In this document: positions 1 to 12,065 of the stretch, in pieces
Numbering within the stretch: position 1 is the first letter of the stretch
Layout: each line of letters starts with the position of its first letter
Source: Rattus norvegicus
Taxonomy: Eukaryota > Chordata > Mammalia > Rodentia > Muridae
DNA length: 64,000 nucleotides
Assembly (NCBI RefSeq): GCF_036323735.1
Contig: NC_086026.1
Coordinates: 69,557,039 to 69,621,038 of the forward strand
Direction of reading: 5' to 3'
Program-made: the position numbers and the translations under genes
The notes under the pieces: generated by a model
What the model was told of the DNA's origin: nothing
Databases searched by the model: none
What the model saw: the letters and a program-made list of their open reading frames with translations, nothing else

Positions 1-1004
1 ATCTTGTACAGGACCTTGCATATGTAAAAACTGTTGGGTGAAGATTTCTGAGAAAAGTCTATGGCCCTGAGGTTGGAAGCATGGTACTGAGAATGAAGTG
101 AAAAGGTGAGGCAGGGTAGACAGAAGGAATGATGGACTGGGAGTTAGCAGATCGGGCATCACACCTGGCTTATGGGATAACAATGGGATAAGTCCTAGAG
201 TCTGAGGAAGAGTCATTCTACTTAATGAGCCCAGAATTCTCCTCATTTGGGGGCTAAAGGACTCTAACACAGGAGACAATTCCCAGCTTTGCTTTTGCCT
301 TTTTCTTCCTCTGGAGCAAGAAGCAGGTCATGACAACTGACAACTGTGAATGTCAGAGATCCAGAATGTATTGATTAATCAAGGCATTTGGCAAAGCCTC
401 TCAGGAAATTCTTGTGGACAAGATGGAGAAATGCAGACCAGATGACAGTATAATTTGGGCGACTCAGAGTTGGCGAAAAACCTGTTCTCTAAGAGTGCTG
501 AAGGAAGGGGAAAGGAAGGGAGTGGGGGTGGGGGGCAGCAGTGGCGGGGGTGGGGGGGCTCTGCCAGAAGGTGCTGTCCCTGGGTTAGCCTCCTCCTCAT
601 CACAGACAGCCAACATTGAAAGAACCAATGCTGTCCAAGAGCAGAGGACACAAAGCTGGGAGAGAGAGTTCAGACGATGAAATCAAGATTGAAGATTTAG
701 CAAATATCAGATGAGCTCAACAGGCTGGAAGAAGGAGTTGGCCCGAGGAAAGAATTGGATAGGGATGAATGTGAAGTCTTTAATTTAGGTTCAAAGAAAG
801 CAATTACATGCATACAGACTTGGGAATGCCAACAGTTCCCTTCTACAAACAGATATTAGTTCATCACAGCCAAAGATAATCCAGCAGTTTGATATGGCTG
901 TAAAAGGAAGCCAATGGAATCTTTGGTTTTTAACAATAGAAATGTAAGAACAGAAGTAAATGGGGTTTGAAGGACAGTTTCGCTCGCTCCACTCGGTCCT
1001 TTAG
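1..1004. other. Intronic sequence without a recognised gene or repeat
   Basis: Apart from the G-quadruplex motif near 523-558 I see no repeat family, splice-flanked reading frame or RNA gene here. Confidence 0.5.
523..558 (+). other. G-quadruplex motif
   Basis: Four G-runs of five to seven G (gggggtgggggg ... gggggtggggggg) are separated by short loops, which meets the standard pattern. No gene feature is seen next to it. Confidence 0.6.
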
Positions 1005-1078
1005 AGACATCTGGCCTGGCACGGTGCCTTGCCAATAGACAGCATTCAGCAAATACTTGCCTTGTAAATGAATGGATA
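1005..1078 (+). mobile_element. MIR SINE 3' tail
   Basis: The text ggcctggcacggtgccttgc then attcagcaaatacttgcc and gtaaatgaatgg matches the 3' end of MIR (cctggcacatagtaggcgct, aataaatatttgttgaatg). Confidence 0.6.
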
Positions 1079-1319
1079 ACACACTTTCAGATGGATCTCA
1101 ATGTGAAAGGGATTTGGAGAGTGTCCTAAGAAGAGAAGCCTGAACAGACATGGAATGTACAGCCCGGAGCAAACCAAGGAGACCCCCATGAGAGGAGGTT
1201 TCAAATATTTGAAGGAATATCAAATTTGGTGTTGTTCCAAGGGGGAAAATCTCAAGGATCAATGGTCAGAAGATATGCAAAGCTAAAGGTTGGCTCCAGT
1301 GAATAGGGAATATTGTTTG

Positions 1320-1470
1320 TAACTGGGTGTGGTAACACATGTCTATAAACCCAGCAGATGGGGGCTGAGAAGGGAGATGAGTTGAAAGGTTACAAGTTCA
1401 AGTTCAACCTGGGCTATGTACTGAGCTGGAAGCCAGTCTGTACTACATAGCAAGATACTGCCTCAAAATT
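1320..1470 (+). mobile_element. B1-like SINE
   Basis: The text ctgggtgtggtaacacatgt, aaacccagcagatgggggct, gttcaacctgggctatgta and agatactgcctcaaaa follows the 7SL-derived B1 (or RSINE1) order, with considerable divergence. Confidence 0.65.
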
Positions 1471-1644
1471 TCCACTTTCCTCTATAAAAGGCAGAAAAAT
1501 ATAAAGAAGTGGTAATAAATGTGTCTTCTTATTGAGGGTACTAAAACAGAAGTTGGCTAGCCATGATCATGTCTTTAGAGTTTCAGAACAGGTACACTAG
1601 AAGCCAGCCTGGAAGGTTACTACAAAAGATATGATTTTTAGGAG

Positions 1645-1925
1645 CTTGGTTGATAGATAACACAGTAAAGTGCTTGAAGACCTTAGTTTGGTCCCTAAGA
1701 CCTATATCTAAAAAGCCAGTGTGACATTGCCAACTTGCAATCCTAGTGTGAGGTAGCAGAGGCAGGTGGATCCCCGGGGTTTGCTTGCCAACCAGCCTAG
1801 CCTACTCGGTGAGATCCAGGCCAGTGAGAGATCTTGTCTCAACAAGCAATGTGGATGGCACCTGAAAAACAACACCTGAGTCATCCTGAGGCTTGTGCAT
1901 GTGTGTAATCCCTTCTCATACACTT

Positions 1926-1927
<2 letters not shown>
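1645..1927 (+). mobile_element. Long composite rodent SINE (tRNA head plus B1-like body)
   Basis: Landmarks are ttggtccctaagaccta, gcagaggcaggtggatcccc, gccaaccagcctagcctact, gagagatcttgtctcaaca and aacaacacctgagtcatcct, ending in a CA run. This roughly 280-bp composite recurs at 9401, 20098, 27285, 31025, 36295, 43846, 59295 and 61866. Confidence 0.6.
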
Positions 1928-1961
<34 letters not shown>

Positions 1962-1967
1962 GCACAT

Positions 1968-2020
<53 letters not shown>
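1928..2020. repeat. (CA)n-(GA)n microsatellite
   Basis: CA dinucleotides to about 1958, an interruption (tgtgcacata), then 48 nt of GA. It is the tail array of the composite SINE upstream. Confidence 0.95.
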
Positions 2021-2026
<6 letters not shown>

Positions 2027-2599
2027 TACACACAAAGAGAAGGGATTTTATGATGCTCTGTCAGTTTGTTCCTTCAGTTCCAAATAAACTTCCAGTTCAC
2101 TGGAGAGGTCCGCACTGGGCAGTCTTGGCCACAGACTTCAGAGCAACTGCTAACAAAGGAAACTGGCGCCCATGCCAGGATGGGAACTCAGAGTGGTAAC
2201 TTGAGTTCTGAATGAGGCCGAGTTGTGATTTGTTTGTTTAACTTTCCTCAGTACAGACACCAGTGGAAGGAAGAAAGCTGACAGCGAGCTTATGGTTCCA
2301 ACATAGTGGATGAAAATCATCCTGAGAAGTTATGATTAAAAGCACCTAAACCTTGACTTCTCTGTGTGTTTGTCTCCAGCAAACATCAAGTTAGAAGTTT
2401 GGGAAGAAAGCATTTTTTTAACAGAATAACACTGTTAGGCAACCATATCAAATATGCAACGGCCCCCATGTAACACAGCAAGATATGAAAACTTTCTACT
2501 AAAGGCCTCAAAGTCCCGAAGGGCCATGGGTAGTGTCACAGCCCACTTCTAGAGTGGCCTCCAAGAGCCCTCACCCACTAGCACTCACACCCATTGTAA

Positions 2600-2978
2600 T
2601 ACCCATGGGTCAGTGTCCTTAAACATCCGTGTGCTGAAGGCTTGGTCCTTAGCCTGGTGCTACTGGAAAGTGATAAAGTCTTTAGGAGGTGGGGCTTACT
2701 GGGCACTAGGGGCATGGCTGTGAAGGAGTTAGGAGGACCCAGCCTCTTCTAGTCCCCATCTCTTTTGTATCCCAAGCTAGGTGTGGAACAACTTTGGTTT
2801 GTGACACATCACCCCCCTACACACGACCCACCCCCATAAAATGCTGCTTTACTGCAGGCACAAAAGCAATGGGACCAAGTGACCATGAGCCTCTTCAACT
2901 GTGAGCCCAAATAACCTTTTTTTTTCTTTATAAGTTAATTGTATACGTTTGTCATATAACAGAAAGTTGACTAATGTG
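2600..2978 (+). repeat. Rodent/mammalian LTR-like fossil, family D
   Basis: Landmarks are catccgtgtgctgaaggctt, ggtccttagcctg, tctttaggaggtggggctta, aagcaatgggaccaagtgac and an end with ctgtgagcccaaataacc and gttgactaatgtgg. The pattern matches MaLR-type solo LTRs; the exact family is not certain. Confidence 0.5.
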
Positions 2979-3257
2979 GGCCCATTTATGGCTCCCTCAT
3001 ACCTTCAGCAGAGCTGAGAAAATACTAAGGTGTCTTTGTCTATGTCTTAAACTAGACCATAAAATGCACTGGGACTGCTGTTCTGGTTTTCATGAATTGT
3101 CTGGAGAAGTCAGCTGCCATACAGTGAAGACACACCAAAGAGGCACAAAGTGGTGAGGAGCTGAGGTCTCTGTCAGCTAGGACCCCTCTTAGAAGGAGCT
3201 CTCCCAGTTTCAGCTAATGCAATGGATCTGACTCCATCAGAGTATCTCAGTCAGAAG

Positions 3258-3298
3258 CCACACACACAGACACACACACACAGACACACACACACACA

Positions 3299-3333
<35 letters not shown>
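3258..3333. repeat. (CA)n microsatellite with regular CAGA interruptions
   Basis: CA runs are broken by cagaca at intervals of about 14-18 nt before becoming pure CA from 3299. Confidence 0.93.
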
Positions 3334-3336
<3 letters not shown>

Positions 3337-3499
3337 ACCAGAAGAGGGCACTAGGTGACCTGGTCTATCACCCTCTTTACTCTCACTGAACCTTGTGCTA
3401 AACTGAAGGCCACCAAGCCCCAGACATCTGCTTGTCTCCACCCTCTTCCCCAAAGCGCTCAAGTTACAGGTACACGTAAGACACGCTCAGCTTTTTAGG

Positions 3500-3592
3500 T
3501 ATTTTCTGGTGTCTGAACACAGGTTCTCATGCTTATGCATGAGTATTTTTACCCATTGGAGCATCTCTCTAGCTGCTAGGTTGCTAAGTTTT
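3500..3592 (-). mobile_element. tRNA-derived SINE fragment (B3/B4-like)
   Basis: The plus strand shows gtgtctgaacacaggttctc and gagcatctctctagctgct, the reverse complement of a SINE head (agctggagagatgctcc). Confidence 0.5.
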
Positions 3593-3656
3593 GAAGCAAT
3601 TCATTATGCAACAGAAAATGTGTTGGGACATTAATATAGAGTTAAGGTAAGGGACA

Positions 3657-3742
3657 AGGTTAGGGGTATAGCTCAGTGGCAGGGTGCACCATGTATTGAG
3701 TATTTGCAAAGTCTGGGCTTCCATCTCCAGTACTCAAGATGA
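3657..3742 (+). mobile_element. Degenerate ID/tRNA-like SINE head
   Basis: The text aggggtatagctcagtggca followed by ggcttccatctccagtactc resembles an old ID or B4 head. Confidence 0.5.
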
Positions 3743-4902
3743 ATGAAAATAAACATTTCTTTGTGCAGCCAATGTTTGGGTGAGCATCTCCAGCCTCCAG
3801 TCCTACTTTGATGGGTGACAACCATCACACACCAGTGAGGTCACCTCTGAACTTGGCACTAGACCTCAGACATGCTGGCCTATCCTCAAACAGGTTACAC
3901 TGTTTTTACCAGACAAATAGAGAAACAGCTACCAGTTCCTCCAGAGAAAGGTTAAAACCCAGACAGCACAGTTTCTATGGACTTGTGTCCTGGGGAAGTC
4001 AGCCCCTGCAGAGCCATGTGCTTGATGGCCAGCTGCTGGCGTGAGGTCAGGACTTGACTTGTCACAAACCAGAGTGTTTCTAGAATGTGCCAATGTGTCT
4101 GTATGCCATCCACTTCTGTAGGATGGGGAATGCATACCCAGTGACATTACGGGACAGGTGCGACACTTAGGTGCCTCATCACATACCCATTAAATCTACC
4201 CAAGGCTTGTGCAGGGCTGATAGAAAACTTGTTTAAAATGTCAGGTAACACACACTTCTCTTCTCCCTGCTTCTCTGACATATTTTGGCAAGTGTGGATG
4301 ATTTATTTCTTCTCTTAGTAGAAGAGGCTCAAACCATTGGTCTAACATTTCAACCTCTGAGCTATTCCCCAAGGGATCCCTTTGGGAATGTGCTTGGAAG
4401 AAGAAATTACACCAGTATTATGGGCCACGGAGTTCAAGAGTAAAGAGGGGACAGCTCTGGACAAGAAAAGGGTCATGGATCTTCTTGTAGGAGAGACACA
4501 GATGTATCCGCATGTGAAAAATCAGACACTGGCTTGTAAATAAGGAGTGCTGGGCACAAATGGGACTGTTGACTGGGAAATGAACAGACTTTAAAGTGTT
4601 TTAAGCACAAGCTTGTTTGCCTAACAGTGCTTCTACAGAGTAGATCATCTAACTTTGACTCTAGCTCAAAACCGTACATGTACAAAGCCCAGTGCCTCTA
4701 ACAATAAAAACATTACTCTGGAATAACCATAGTTATTGTGCCTAACTCGGTCGTGTATGTATATGTATGTCTGTGTATATGTAATCACTTCAGAGTTTAT
4801 AAATAGTAGCTATGAGGATTCTGAGTAAATTTTTGTGGTTATATATGTGCTCCTTTTTTGATCTTTCCAATTAAAATGTATTTCTAAAAGATTGAAGAGC
4901 AG

Positions 4903-5105
4903 GCTGGCAGGGTTGCTCAGTGGTTAAGGGCACATGCTGCTTTTGCGAAGGACCTGAGTTCAATTCCCAGCAACCATGTCAAGCAGTTTACAACTACCTA
5001 TAACTGCAGCTCCAGAGAACCAGATGCCCTCCTCAGGCCTCCATGAGCATACACCTCCCCCACCCCACAACATATATACTTGTTAAAAAATAAAGTCTAA
5101 TAAAG
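4903..5105 (+). mobile_element. B2/B3-type SINE
   Basis: Landmarks are gctggcagggttgctcagtg, gttaagggcacatgctgctt, gacctgagttcaattcccag, ctccagagaaccagatgccc and an A-rich end aaaaaataaagtctaataaa. The tRNA-like promoter boxes are recognisable. Confidence 0.72.
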
Positions 5106-5518
5106 GGTTAAGAACAAGAATAAACCTTGCTTCCAATGTTCTATTTTTATGCAAGAGATGAGCGTTCTGAAGCAAGTTTACCATAGAAATGTTTCACTCT
5201 ACCCTGAACCAAAAAGACAAACAAAAGTCATGCCTGGGACAGCGTTGGACTCCTCTGGTCACCAGGTCAGGAGGTAGACAAACAGCCAGCCAGACAGGGG
5301 AAAAGTGAACAGCCCATGTCCAACGAAGATTAAAGAAAACGAACAAATCCAAGACCAGGGATTTACCAGGAAGTTGCTGTAAAGCGTGTTTTCTCTCCTC
5401 AAATGTAATTCCTGTTTCCAGAGAGAAGTCATGACTGGTTATTTATACAGAACTCCTTCGCAAGTGGATAGCAGAAACAATGTTCTTAAAGAATAAGCTT
5501 TAAAAGAAAAAAGTCTGG

Positions 5519-5722
5519 GCTGACGAGATAGTCTCTGGGGGGTAAAATAGGCTTCAATTCCTTGGGGCCCTCATGGTAGAAGGAGAAAACCAATTCCTGA
5601 ATGTTGTTCCTTAACCTCTACGTGTGTGCACCATCGAATGGACATGCTATGCTAAGTACATGACCACACGCACGCACATACGTGTGTGTTCACACTCAAA
5701 AAGATGAATGCAATAAAAAGTT
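5519..5722 (+). mobile_element. B3-type SINE, diverged
   Basis: It starts gggctgacgagatagtctct and ends gaatgcaataaaaag, with ttcaattccttggggccctc and taacctctacgtgtgtgcac inside. Confidence 0.55.
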
Positions 5723-6574
5723 TAAGATGATTCCATATGAAAGCTTAAAACACAAAGTTGTAATGACCATGGATGACAAAGAATGCCCCCTCTCAGTACC
5801 ACACATGTCATAGGTTTCCCCTAATAGCATCGAAGGCTAGGCGAAAGGTTCTATCTTTATTTCTCTTGCAGAGTTTCAGGGTGTCTAGTGTTTTGAGAGG
5901 ACGGTTACATGGTCATGGCACAGGGACAGTGTGCACTCCTGCTGCTCACAGGGTTCTTTCGGCACCTTGCCTTATTTGAGTTATAACAGCTCCCAGAGGT
6001 GGGTACTGTGCTTTCACGGGTGAGTGAGTACACGTTCAGGAGTCAGTGAACACTTAACTAAGTGTCTAGCGGGGTCTGCTGCTCTGTGTGGGGAGTTTCA
6101 CATTCAGTGCTGCAGACTGACCTAAGGCAGCCCTCTTCAAAGCACATAAGGACACAGATGTTTAGAAAGGAAAGTATGTTGCCTGTGATACTATTACTAT
6201 AAATATACGAAAATAAAGACTAAAACTAAATAACCCCTTTGAGCTCCAAATCCCAGGGATTTCTCTCTATGCAACAAGATGAACAAACTATATCTCTTGT
6301 GTATTAATGTCACAAAATCCTTGTTGTGTGGTGTTGGGGTGGTGCTCCCAGACTTGGAAGCCTCTCTACCAGCCATTTCTACTGGGCTCAAGACATCAGA
6401 TACACTGCTGTGCACAGGGGTTTCCCACCTATGAAATAAATTAGGAGTGTGATACAATGTTCCTTCTAAACTTGTCACTCAGTCCCCTTGATGGCTGTAA
6501 TGAAAACAGGGCTTATTTGTTTGTTTTGTTTTCCTGCAGGAAACATTACCCCTCTAGCATCTTTACCGTCTTAC

Positions 6575-6685
6575 CAAGGGTGGTGATCTGCAGCCCTAGC
6601 TAGCATCCACCTCACAGAGATCCCTCTGCCTCTGCCTCCAAAGAGAGTGCACAGATTAAAAGTATATGTTACCTTGTCTGGCTAT
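6575..6685 (-). mobile_element. B1-like SINE fragment
   Basis: The plus strand has acctcacagagatccctctg, cctctgcctccaaagagagt and gtgcacagattaaaagtata, the reverse complement of a B1 middle segment. Confidence 0.5.
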
Positions 6686-7534
6686 TTCACCAATAAGGTG
6701 GAGTCTTTTGCTATAGGCAAAAACTGTCTCTGGAAGTAGAATACATTTCACAGGCCTAAGACAGCCACAACGTGGGGAGAAGGGGAACACACAACGGAAA
6801 ATTAAATGAGCCGACAGGCTGCTGCCTTCGGACCCTTAGGATGGCTAATAAAGAATGTTTCCAATCTGTTTATTGAAGTAACTCAAAAGTAAGCCACAAG
6901 AGGTCAGAGAGGATAAAACCATGCCTTCCTCCTATCCACAGGAAGCTACAAAATAGCATTGCCACTCTCCCAGGGATCCTAAGCAAGGAAGTCAGCCCGG
7001 CCTTAGTTTGCAAAAGGTAGACCAGGTTAAAAGGCCCGTGGGTGGGTCAAACTGCTGAAATGGACATCTGACTCTGGCAGGTTCACAAAGAAAGAAAACC
7101 AAGTTCACTGAGTCTGGGAGGAGTTGACAACAGCCTCTGTTGCTCAAGAGAAACAATTGTCAGGAAAAGCGTAAGCCCTTGAGAGCCTGCTCAGTCCAGA
7201 GCCATGTGTGGTGAAGACATCAACTGCCTTTGACACTTCCTGCTTCTCTTTCAGGTCCTACTCCAGCTAAATTTCTGTTCTTTGCCTCTCATCCAAATTA
7301 CAGTCCATATGAGTTCCACCCCCAATTCCTGTTTACACAGTGAAGGGAGCATGCTGACAAGGACAACAGCAACAGATTACAACTTGATTTCTGAAACTCA
7401 AGGAAAACTCCTAGGGCTAGGGATGAGGCTTGTGGCTAAATGGATACAATGTGATTTAGAATCGACACAGAAAGCAAACTCCAGGCATGCCTGTGATGGC
7501 GTTTCTAGACTGGGTCAAGTGCATGGGAAGACCC

Positions 7535-7715
7535 ACACTAAATGTGGGCGGCACCATCCCCTAAGCTAAATTCAAAGGGATACCACATGACTAGCTGTCT
7601 CAAGCCATGCTTTCCCTGCCACTGTAACCAGGACCTGAAATAAATGCATCCTTCCTTAATTTGCTTTGCCCCATATTTTGTCACAACAAAAGGAAAAGAT
7701 ACTAATGAAATGTAC
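7535..7715 (+). repeat. Rodent LTR-like repeat, family B, 3' portion
   Basis: Landmarks are gacccacactaaatgtgggc, ggcaccatcccctaag, ggacctgaaataaatgcatc and ttgtcacaacaaaaggaaaa. It resembles the 3' half of the repeats at 13085-13350 and 51250-51840. Confidence 0.55.
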
Positions 7716-7871
7716 CTGGTTGAAGGAATGATCGTAGAGAAATAGGCTCCTCCCATCTAGGAAGTAACTGACCTAAAGGAAAGCTGGGTGCTACTTTCCC
7801 AAAAAAGCACACATCACTGAAACACAAGACACCACCCCAGGTCTACACGATGACCTCTTAAGGTGACGCTG

Positions 7872-8275
7872 TGCTGGTTAATCTTATGTCAACTCAACAC
7901 AAGCTAGAGTTATCTGAGAGGAAAGAACCTCAGTTAAGAGAATGCCTCCATAAGATCCAGTTGTAAGGAATTTTCTTAATTAGTGATTGGTGGAGGAGAG
8001 GAGGGTCCAGCACAGCCCATTGTCGAGGTATCAACAGTGGGCTGATAGTCTTGGGTTCTATAAATAAAGCAAGCTGAGAAAGCCATGGGGAGCAAGTCAG
8101 TAAGCAGTACCCCTCCATGGCCACTGCTTCAGTTCCTGCCTGCAGATTCCTGTCTTGTTTGAGTTCCTGTCCTGTCTTCCTTCGATAAAGAACAGCGATT
8201 TGAAACTGTAAGCTGAATTGAACCACTTCCTCCTCAACGTGCTCTTCGGTCATGGTGTTTGGGCACAGCACTGGG
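7872..8275 (+). repeat. Rodent LTR-like repeat, family A, copy 1
   Basis: Family A is recognised by ordered landmarks: tgtcaacttgacacaagctag-like start, aacctcagttgagaa, cataagatcc, ttcttaattagtgattg, gggagcaag..agtaagcag, a gagttcctgtcctg block, and a 3' end near tcatggtgtttcatca. Ends resembling TG...CA suggest a rodent MaLR-type solo LTR, but the library name is not certain. This copy retains most landmarks. Confidence 0.7.
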
Positions 8276-8590
8276 ACATACGACCTGCGCCTTTTCTTCA
8301 GTGATGGTGCTGGTGAACACCTTCCTCTCTTCAGCAACTTGGGCTTCAGTCAGATCTTTCTCCTCTCCCTGGCAATCTCACCCAGGGAACAGAAGTGGGA
8401 AAGGTTTGTGTGGGTAAAGAGAAGACACCTTTCCACGGAGGATCCAAGGGGGTATAGCTTGAAAAAGAACACACACTTCTCTGTCCCTTTAAGTGAGTTT
8501 TGGGGAACTTAGTTATTCCAATGGACTAAGTCTTAGCAACGGATTTGAATTCATTTGGTTGCTCTCCAGCATGAGCTGAGTGACAAGGAT

Positions 8591-8593
<3 letters not shown>

Positions 8594-8660
<67 letters not shown>

Positions 8661-8858
8661 GGAAGAGAGGGGAGAGAGGGGAGAGAGAGGAGAGAGAGAG
8701 AAAGAGAGAGAGAGAAAGAGGGAGAGAGAGGAGAGAGAGAGAGGAGAGAGAGAGAGAGGAGAGAGAGAGGAGAGAGCGAGAGGAGAGAGAGAGGAGAGAA
8801 AGAGAGAGAGAGGAGAGAGAGAGAGGAGAGAGGGGAGAGAGAGGAGAGAGAGAGAGAG
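8594..8858. repeat. Long GA-rich purine tract
   Basis: About 265 nt of purine on the plus strand except for a single C near 8777: pure (GA)n first, then GA interspersed with GGA units. Confidence 0.95.
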
Positions 8859-9355
8859 GTGGAGAAAGCCTTCGTTTTAATTTCCAATTACCTTCCTGGC
8901 TACTCCAAACGAATTTTAACAGCCCAAGCTTTTCCTGGGACATTTTTCCTTTGAACTCCCAGACTTCCCTTCACTGCAGTTGTTGTAATATGAACCAGAT
9001 TTTTTCCCTCCCTCTTGTTTGCTTAAAAGGCGTTAACTATAAATTAGAGTGTCTGAAGAGCGAGGTGTCACTCGTGGGGCCTGGGCTCCTCGGGCCCTGG
9101 AGCCTCATGGCTGGGAGAGAGGCCAGGTTGCTTCTCTCTTTGGCAGCCAGGCTCCCAGACCCAGGCCAGGGATGATCCCACACTCCCTTTCAAAGCTATC
9201 CAGTTACAGCTACATACTAACTGCCTTGTTTGAATTGAGCGTTAAACCATATTCCTTTTTCTTTTTATCTTCAAACTCCTGACCTAGAGGAACAGAAGGA
9301 AGAGTTAAATACACATTTGATGCCTATGTTCAAATGAATCTTCCCCTTAAATCAC

Positions 9356-9361
<6 letters not shown>

Positions 9362-9400
<39 letters not shown>
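9362..9400. repeat. (TG)n microsatellite
   Basis: About 38 nt of uninterrupted TG bordering the tail side of a composite SINE. Confidence 0.95.
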
Positions 9401-9401
<1 letters not shown>

Positions 9402-9690
9402 GTATGCTCACATGTATGTTCAGGGGCACATGCTCATATATGTGGGAGGAAAGATGAGAACAGTGGATGCCCTGGTCTGCTAGTTTTTTTCGTAGTCCCT
9501 TGAGTCAAGGTCTTACACCAAATGGTGAGCTCTGCCAGTGGACCAAGGAGCCCAGCAGTCTTCCTACCTCCACTCCCAACAGACCTGGGGTTCCGTATGT
9601 GTATGGCCACTCCCGACTTTTCCCCATGAGTGCTACAGGTTTGAACTCAGGTTTTTGTACTTGTCCAGCACAGCAAGTGTTCTGACTTGC
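9401..9690 (-). mobile_element. Long composite rodent SINE
   Basis: It reads as the reverse complement of the composite SINE class: ggcacatgctcatatatgtg, tgagtcaaggtcttacacca, tgggttccgtatgtgtatgg-like, gtttgaactcaggtttttgt and agcacagcaagtgttctgac. It abuts a (TG)n array at its A/T-rich tail. Confidence 0.55.
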
Positions 9691-10007
9691 TCAGGCCTGT
9701 CGTAACCCTAGTGTTCATGATTAGAATGTGTGTATCCAGTAAGAGTCTGATGAGAGCAATTGTCTCAGTTGCACACACTGCCCTCTCAGGGATGGGGACA
9801 ACAGTCACCCCCACACAGACAGTTGTGACAACTGTGGGAACGTGGCTTCACTGGTTTATGGCACCCAAGCTCATAGCTGTCATTCAGTTCAAAACACAGA
9901 AAAGTCACCAAGTAGCAAGGGTGTTCAGTGAGTTTGAGTGGGGAGGCAGAAAGCAGTGAAATCTTTGGTATCTCTTCTTTCTTTTTAAAATTTATCTTGT
10001 TATTTTA

Positions 10008-10210
10008 TATGGGTGGATGTTTTACCTGCATATATGTGTATGTACCATCTACATGCCTGGTGCTCAAAGAGACCGGAGGAGGACATCAGATGCCCCTAGA
10101 CCTGGAGTTACAGGTAGTTGTGGGCTGCCACATGGGTGCTGGTAATTGACTCTAGGTCCATTAGAAAAGCAATTGGTGCTCTTAACCTCAAAGCCATCTT
10201 TCCAGTCCCT
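10008..10210 (-). mobile_element. B2/B3-type SINE
   Basis: The plus strand shows ggaggacatcagatgcccct, agttgtgggctgccacatgg and accgcattcttaacctcaaagccatc-like text ending ccatctttccagtccct, the reverse complement of a B3 head. Confidence 0.7.
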
Positions 10211-11310
10211 CCAGTATCTTTTCTTAAAAGGACATCTACTGTGAATGTGCCTAGAGTTACAGAGCCCATGGCTGGGAGAAATGAGCTAAGGGCAGAAGGT
10301 ATGCCCAAAGCCATGGGCATATTCTGTAACACTATGACCCAACTGGCCGGCAAGAGCCTGCAGAGGAGAGTCCGGACCAACACCTTTCCTCTGGGATCCT
10401 AGTACTGAAAGCTTTCCCGGGATACACTGACTCATTCTCTGATTCCACCCAGGGAAACAGACAGAGATTGTCAGGGATTTTTGAGCAGGAAGAGCAAGAA
10501 GGAAGACCATGGAGAGAGGGGGTTTTTCCAAGAGCACGAGTCAGTACTGAAGAGATCCGGAGGTCAGAAACTGACCACTGACTTAAAGGGGAAATGGCAT
10601 CCCTGCCTCCTGCCCATGTCTACATCATGTTGATCATAGAGATAAGGGCTATGAGTGACTTAGCTCACTTATGAACATGGGCTACCTCACAGACGCCAAT
10701 GTCTTATGCTACGTTCTGTAGCATAAGGAACGACGAATTCCATCTCAGATGCTCTAGGAAAGAAATCACTTCTCTACATGGGAGCAAAGTTGGATGTGAA
10801 CTGGAATGTTCTGGGCCCAGGCTCAATGTGCTTCCTGAAGGTCGCCTGCTCTGCTAGCCCTGGTTTTCACGGCACAGTTCTGCTGGGTGGAAGTGAGAGT
10901 GAGAAGGAGTCTCCCACTGCCTCCTGCAGAGCCCAGGCAGGGTAAGCCCACCCCACTTGTCCTCCACTCCAGCTGTTTGGTGGCACTTGAGGCCCTGCAG
11001 TGGTGACAGGCACACTATCCCCCTGAGTTTTCAGACACGCTGCTGGGTTTATTTGTCTCAAGTCCAAATCCTCCTTCCCCCGTTCCTGCCTTTAATTTCA
11101 TCTGTATTTAATACCCGTATCTCCTTTAGGCTGCTCCATTCCACAATGGAGGACTGTCCTGTCAGAGTCACAGCCACTCTTTGCACTGTGATATCACTCT
11201 GATGTTATGTGCAGCATTTTTCTGCTTTTAACTTTAAGTGATTTTTTTTCCTGCCTGCAAAGGCTTTTATGAAAGACCGGCTACTGATATTTATTTCATT
11301 CATTCGTTCG

Positions 11311-11311
11311 T

Positions 11312-11350
<39 letters not shown>

Positions 11351-11379
11351 TAAAGAGACAGGTTCCCAGGGATCCCAAT

Positions 11380-11430
<51 letters not shown>

Positions 11431-11457
11431 TAAAGAGACAGGTTCCCAGGGATCCCA
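11311..11457. repeat. Duplicated (TTTA)n array with 27-bp linker
   Basis: A (TTTA)10 run at 11311-11350 is followed by a 27-nt block beginning taaagagacaggttccc. A second TTTA run of about 54 nt (11377-11430) and an identical copy of the block at 11431-11457 follow. The repeat period is 80 nt. Confidence 0.9.
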
Positions 11458-11625
11458 AGAGATCCCATACATGAGGATGACTTTGAACTCCAGATCCTCT
11501 TGTAGCCAATTACCAAGTGCTGGAATCCTTACCACCACATCCTGTTCATGGGGCACCTGAGACTGAATCCAGGCTTTACGCATGCTAGGCAACCATTCTA
11601 TCAACCGAGCTACATCACCAGCTGT
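11351..11625 (-). mobile_element. B4-type SINE (ID plus B1 composite) with tail expansion
   Basis: The plus strand shows aaagagacaggttcccaggg (B1 3' side), tgactttgaactccagatcc, aagtgctggaatccttacca, atgctaggcaaccattctat and caaccgagctacatcacc, an ID-type tRNA head in reverse. A TTTA array sits on its tail side. Confidence 0.65.
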
Positions 11626-11924
11626 CTGTGGGGCTTACAGAGGCAGGATGGTGTTCCAGTGAGCTGCTTCTTACTTTCTAGTAGTTTTGTGTTCTGGGTG
11701 CAAACCAAATCCTCCCAATGAAACCTTATTTCAAACATGCTGTCTCAGCTTGAGCCTAAGTCCTCTGGAAAAATTTCATGTCTTGCTTTGGTCCCAATGC
11801 ATTTTTGTAATCTAGTAATAGTGCTTCTAAAGGAAAACTTAATTAACAGCACGGACTGCTGAGACTTTCGTGTCAGAACATGGTGAAAATATCTGTATTA
11901 GTCTCAGTGTGGCAGGTGATAAGA

Positions 11925-12065
11925 CTATCTCAGTCCTCCTTATGACTCTATAAGGAAGATCCTGTTGTTTTTCTAAGCACAGAGATGCTAATCACCCTGT
12001 GTAAGACTGTGAAGTTGTTTGGACAAGATCTAGACTGGTACCTAGATCCCTCTTGCTCCACTCTT
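11925..12065 (+). mobile_element. MIR SINE fragment
   Basis: The text tcctccttatgactctataa then gcacagagatgctaatcacc, aagactgtgaagttgtttgg and ggtacctagatccctcttgc follows the MIR core order. It is an ancient, diverged copy. Confidence 0.5.

Noticed and set aside
3658..3740. Possible tRNA gene
   Set aside because: It has A-box-like sequence, but the cloverleaf does not close and it matches a SINE head.
8513..8954. Overlapping open frames of 96-130 codons on both strands encoding Ser/Leu or Arg/Glu repeats
   Set aside because: They are translations of the GA/CT tract; dinucleotide repeats have no stop codons in most frames.
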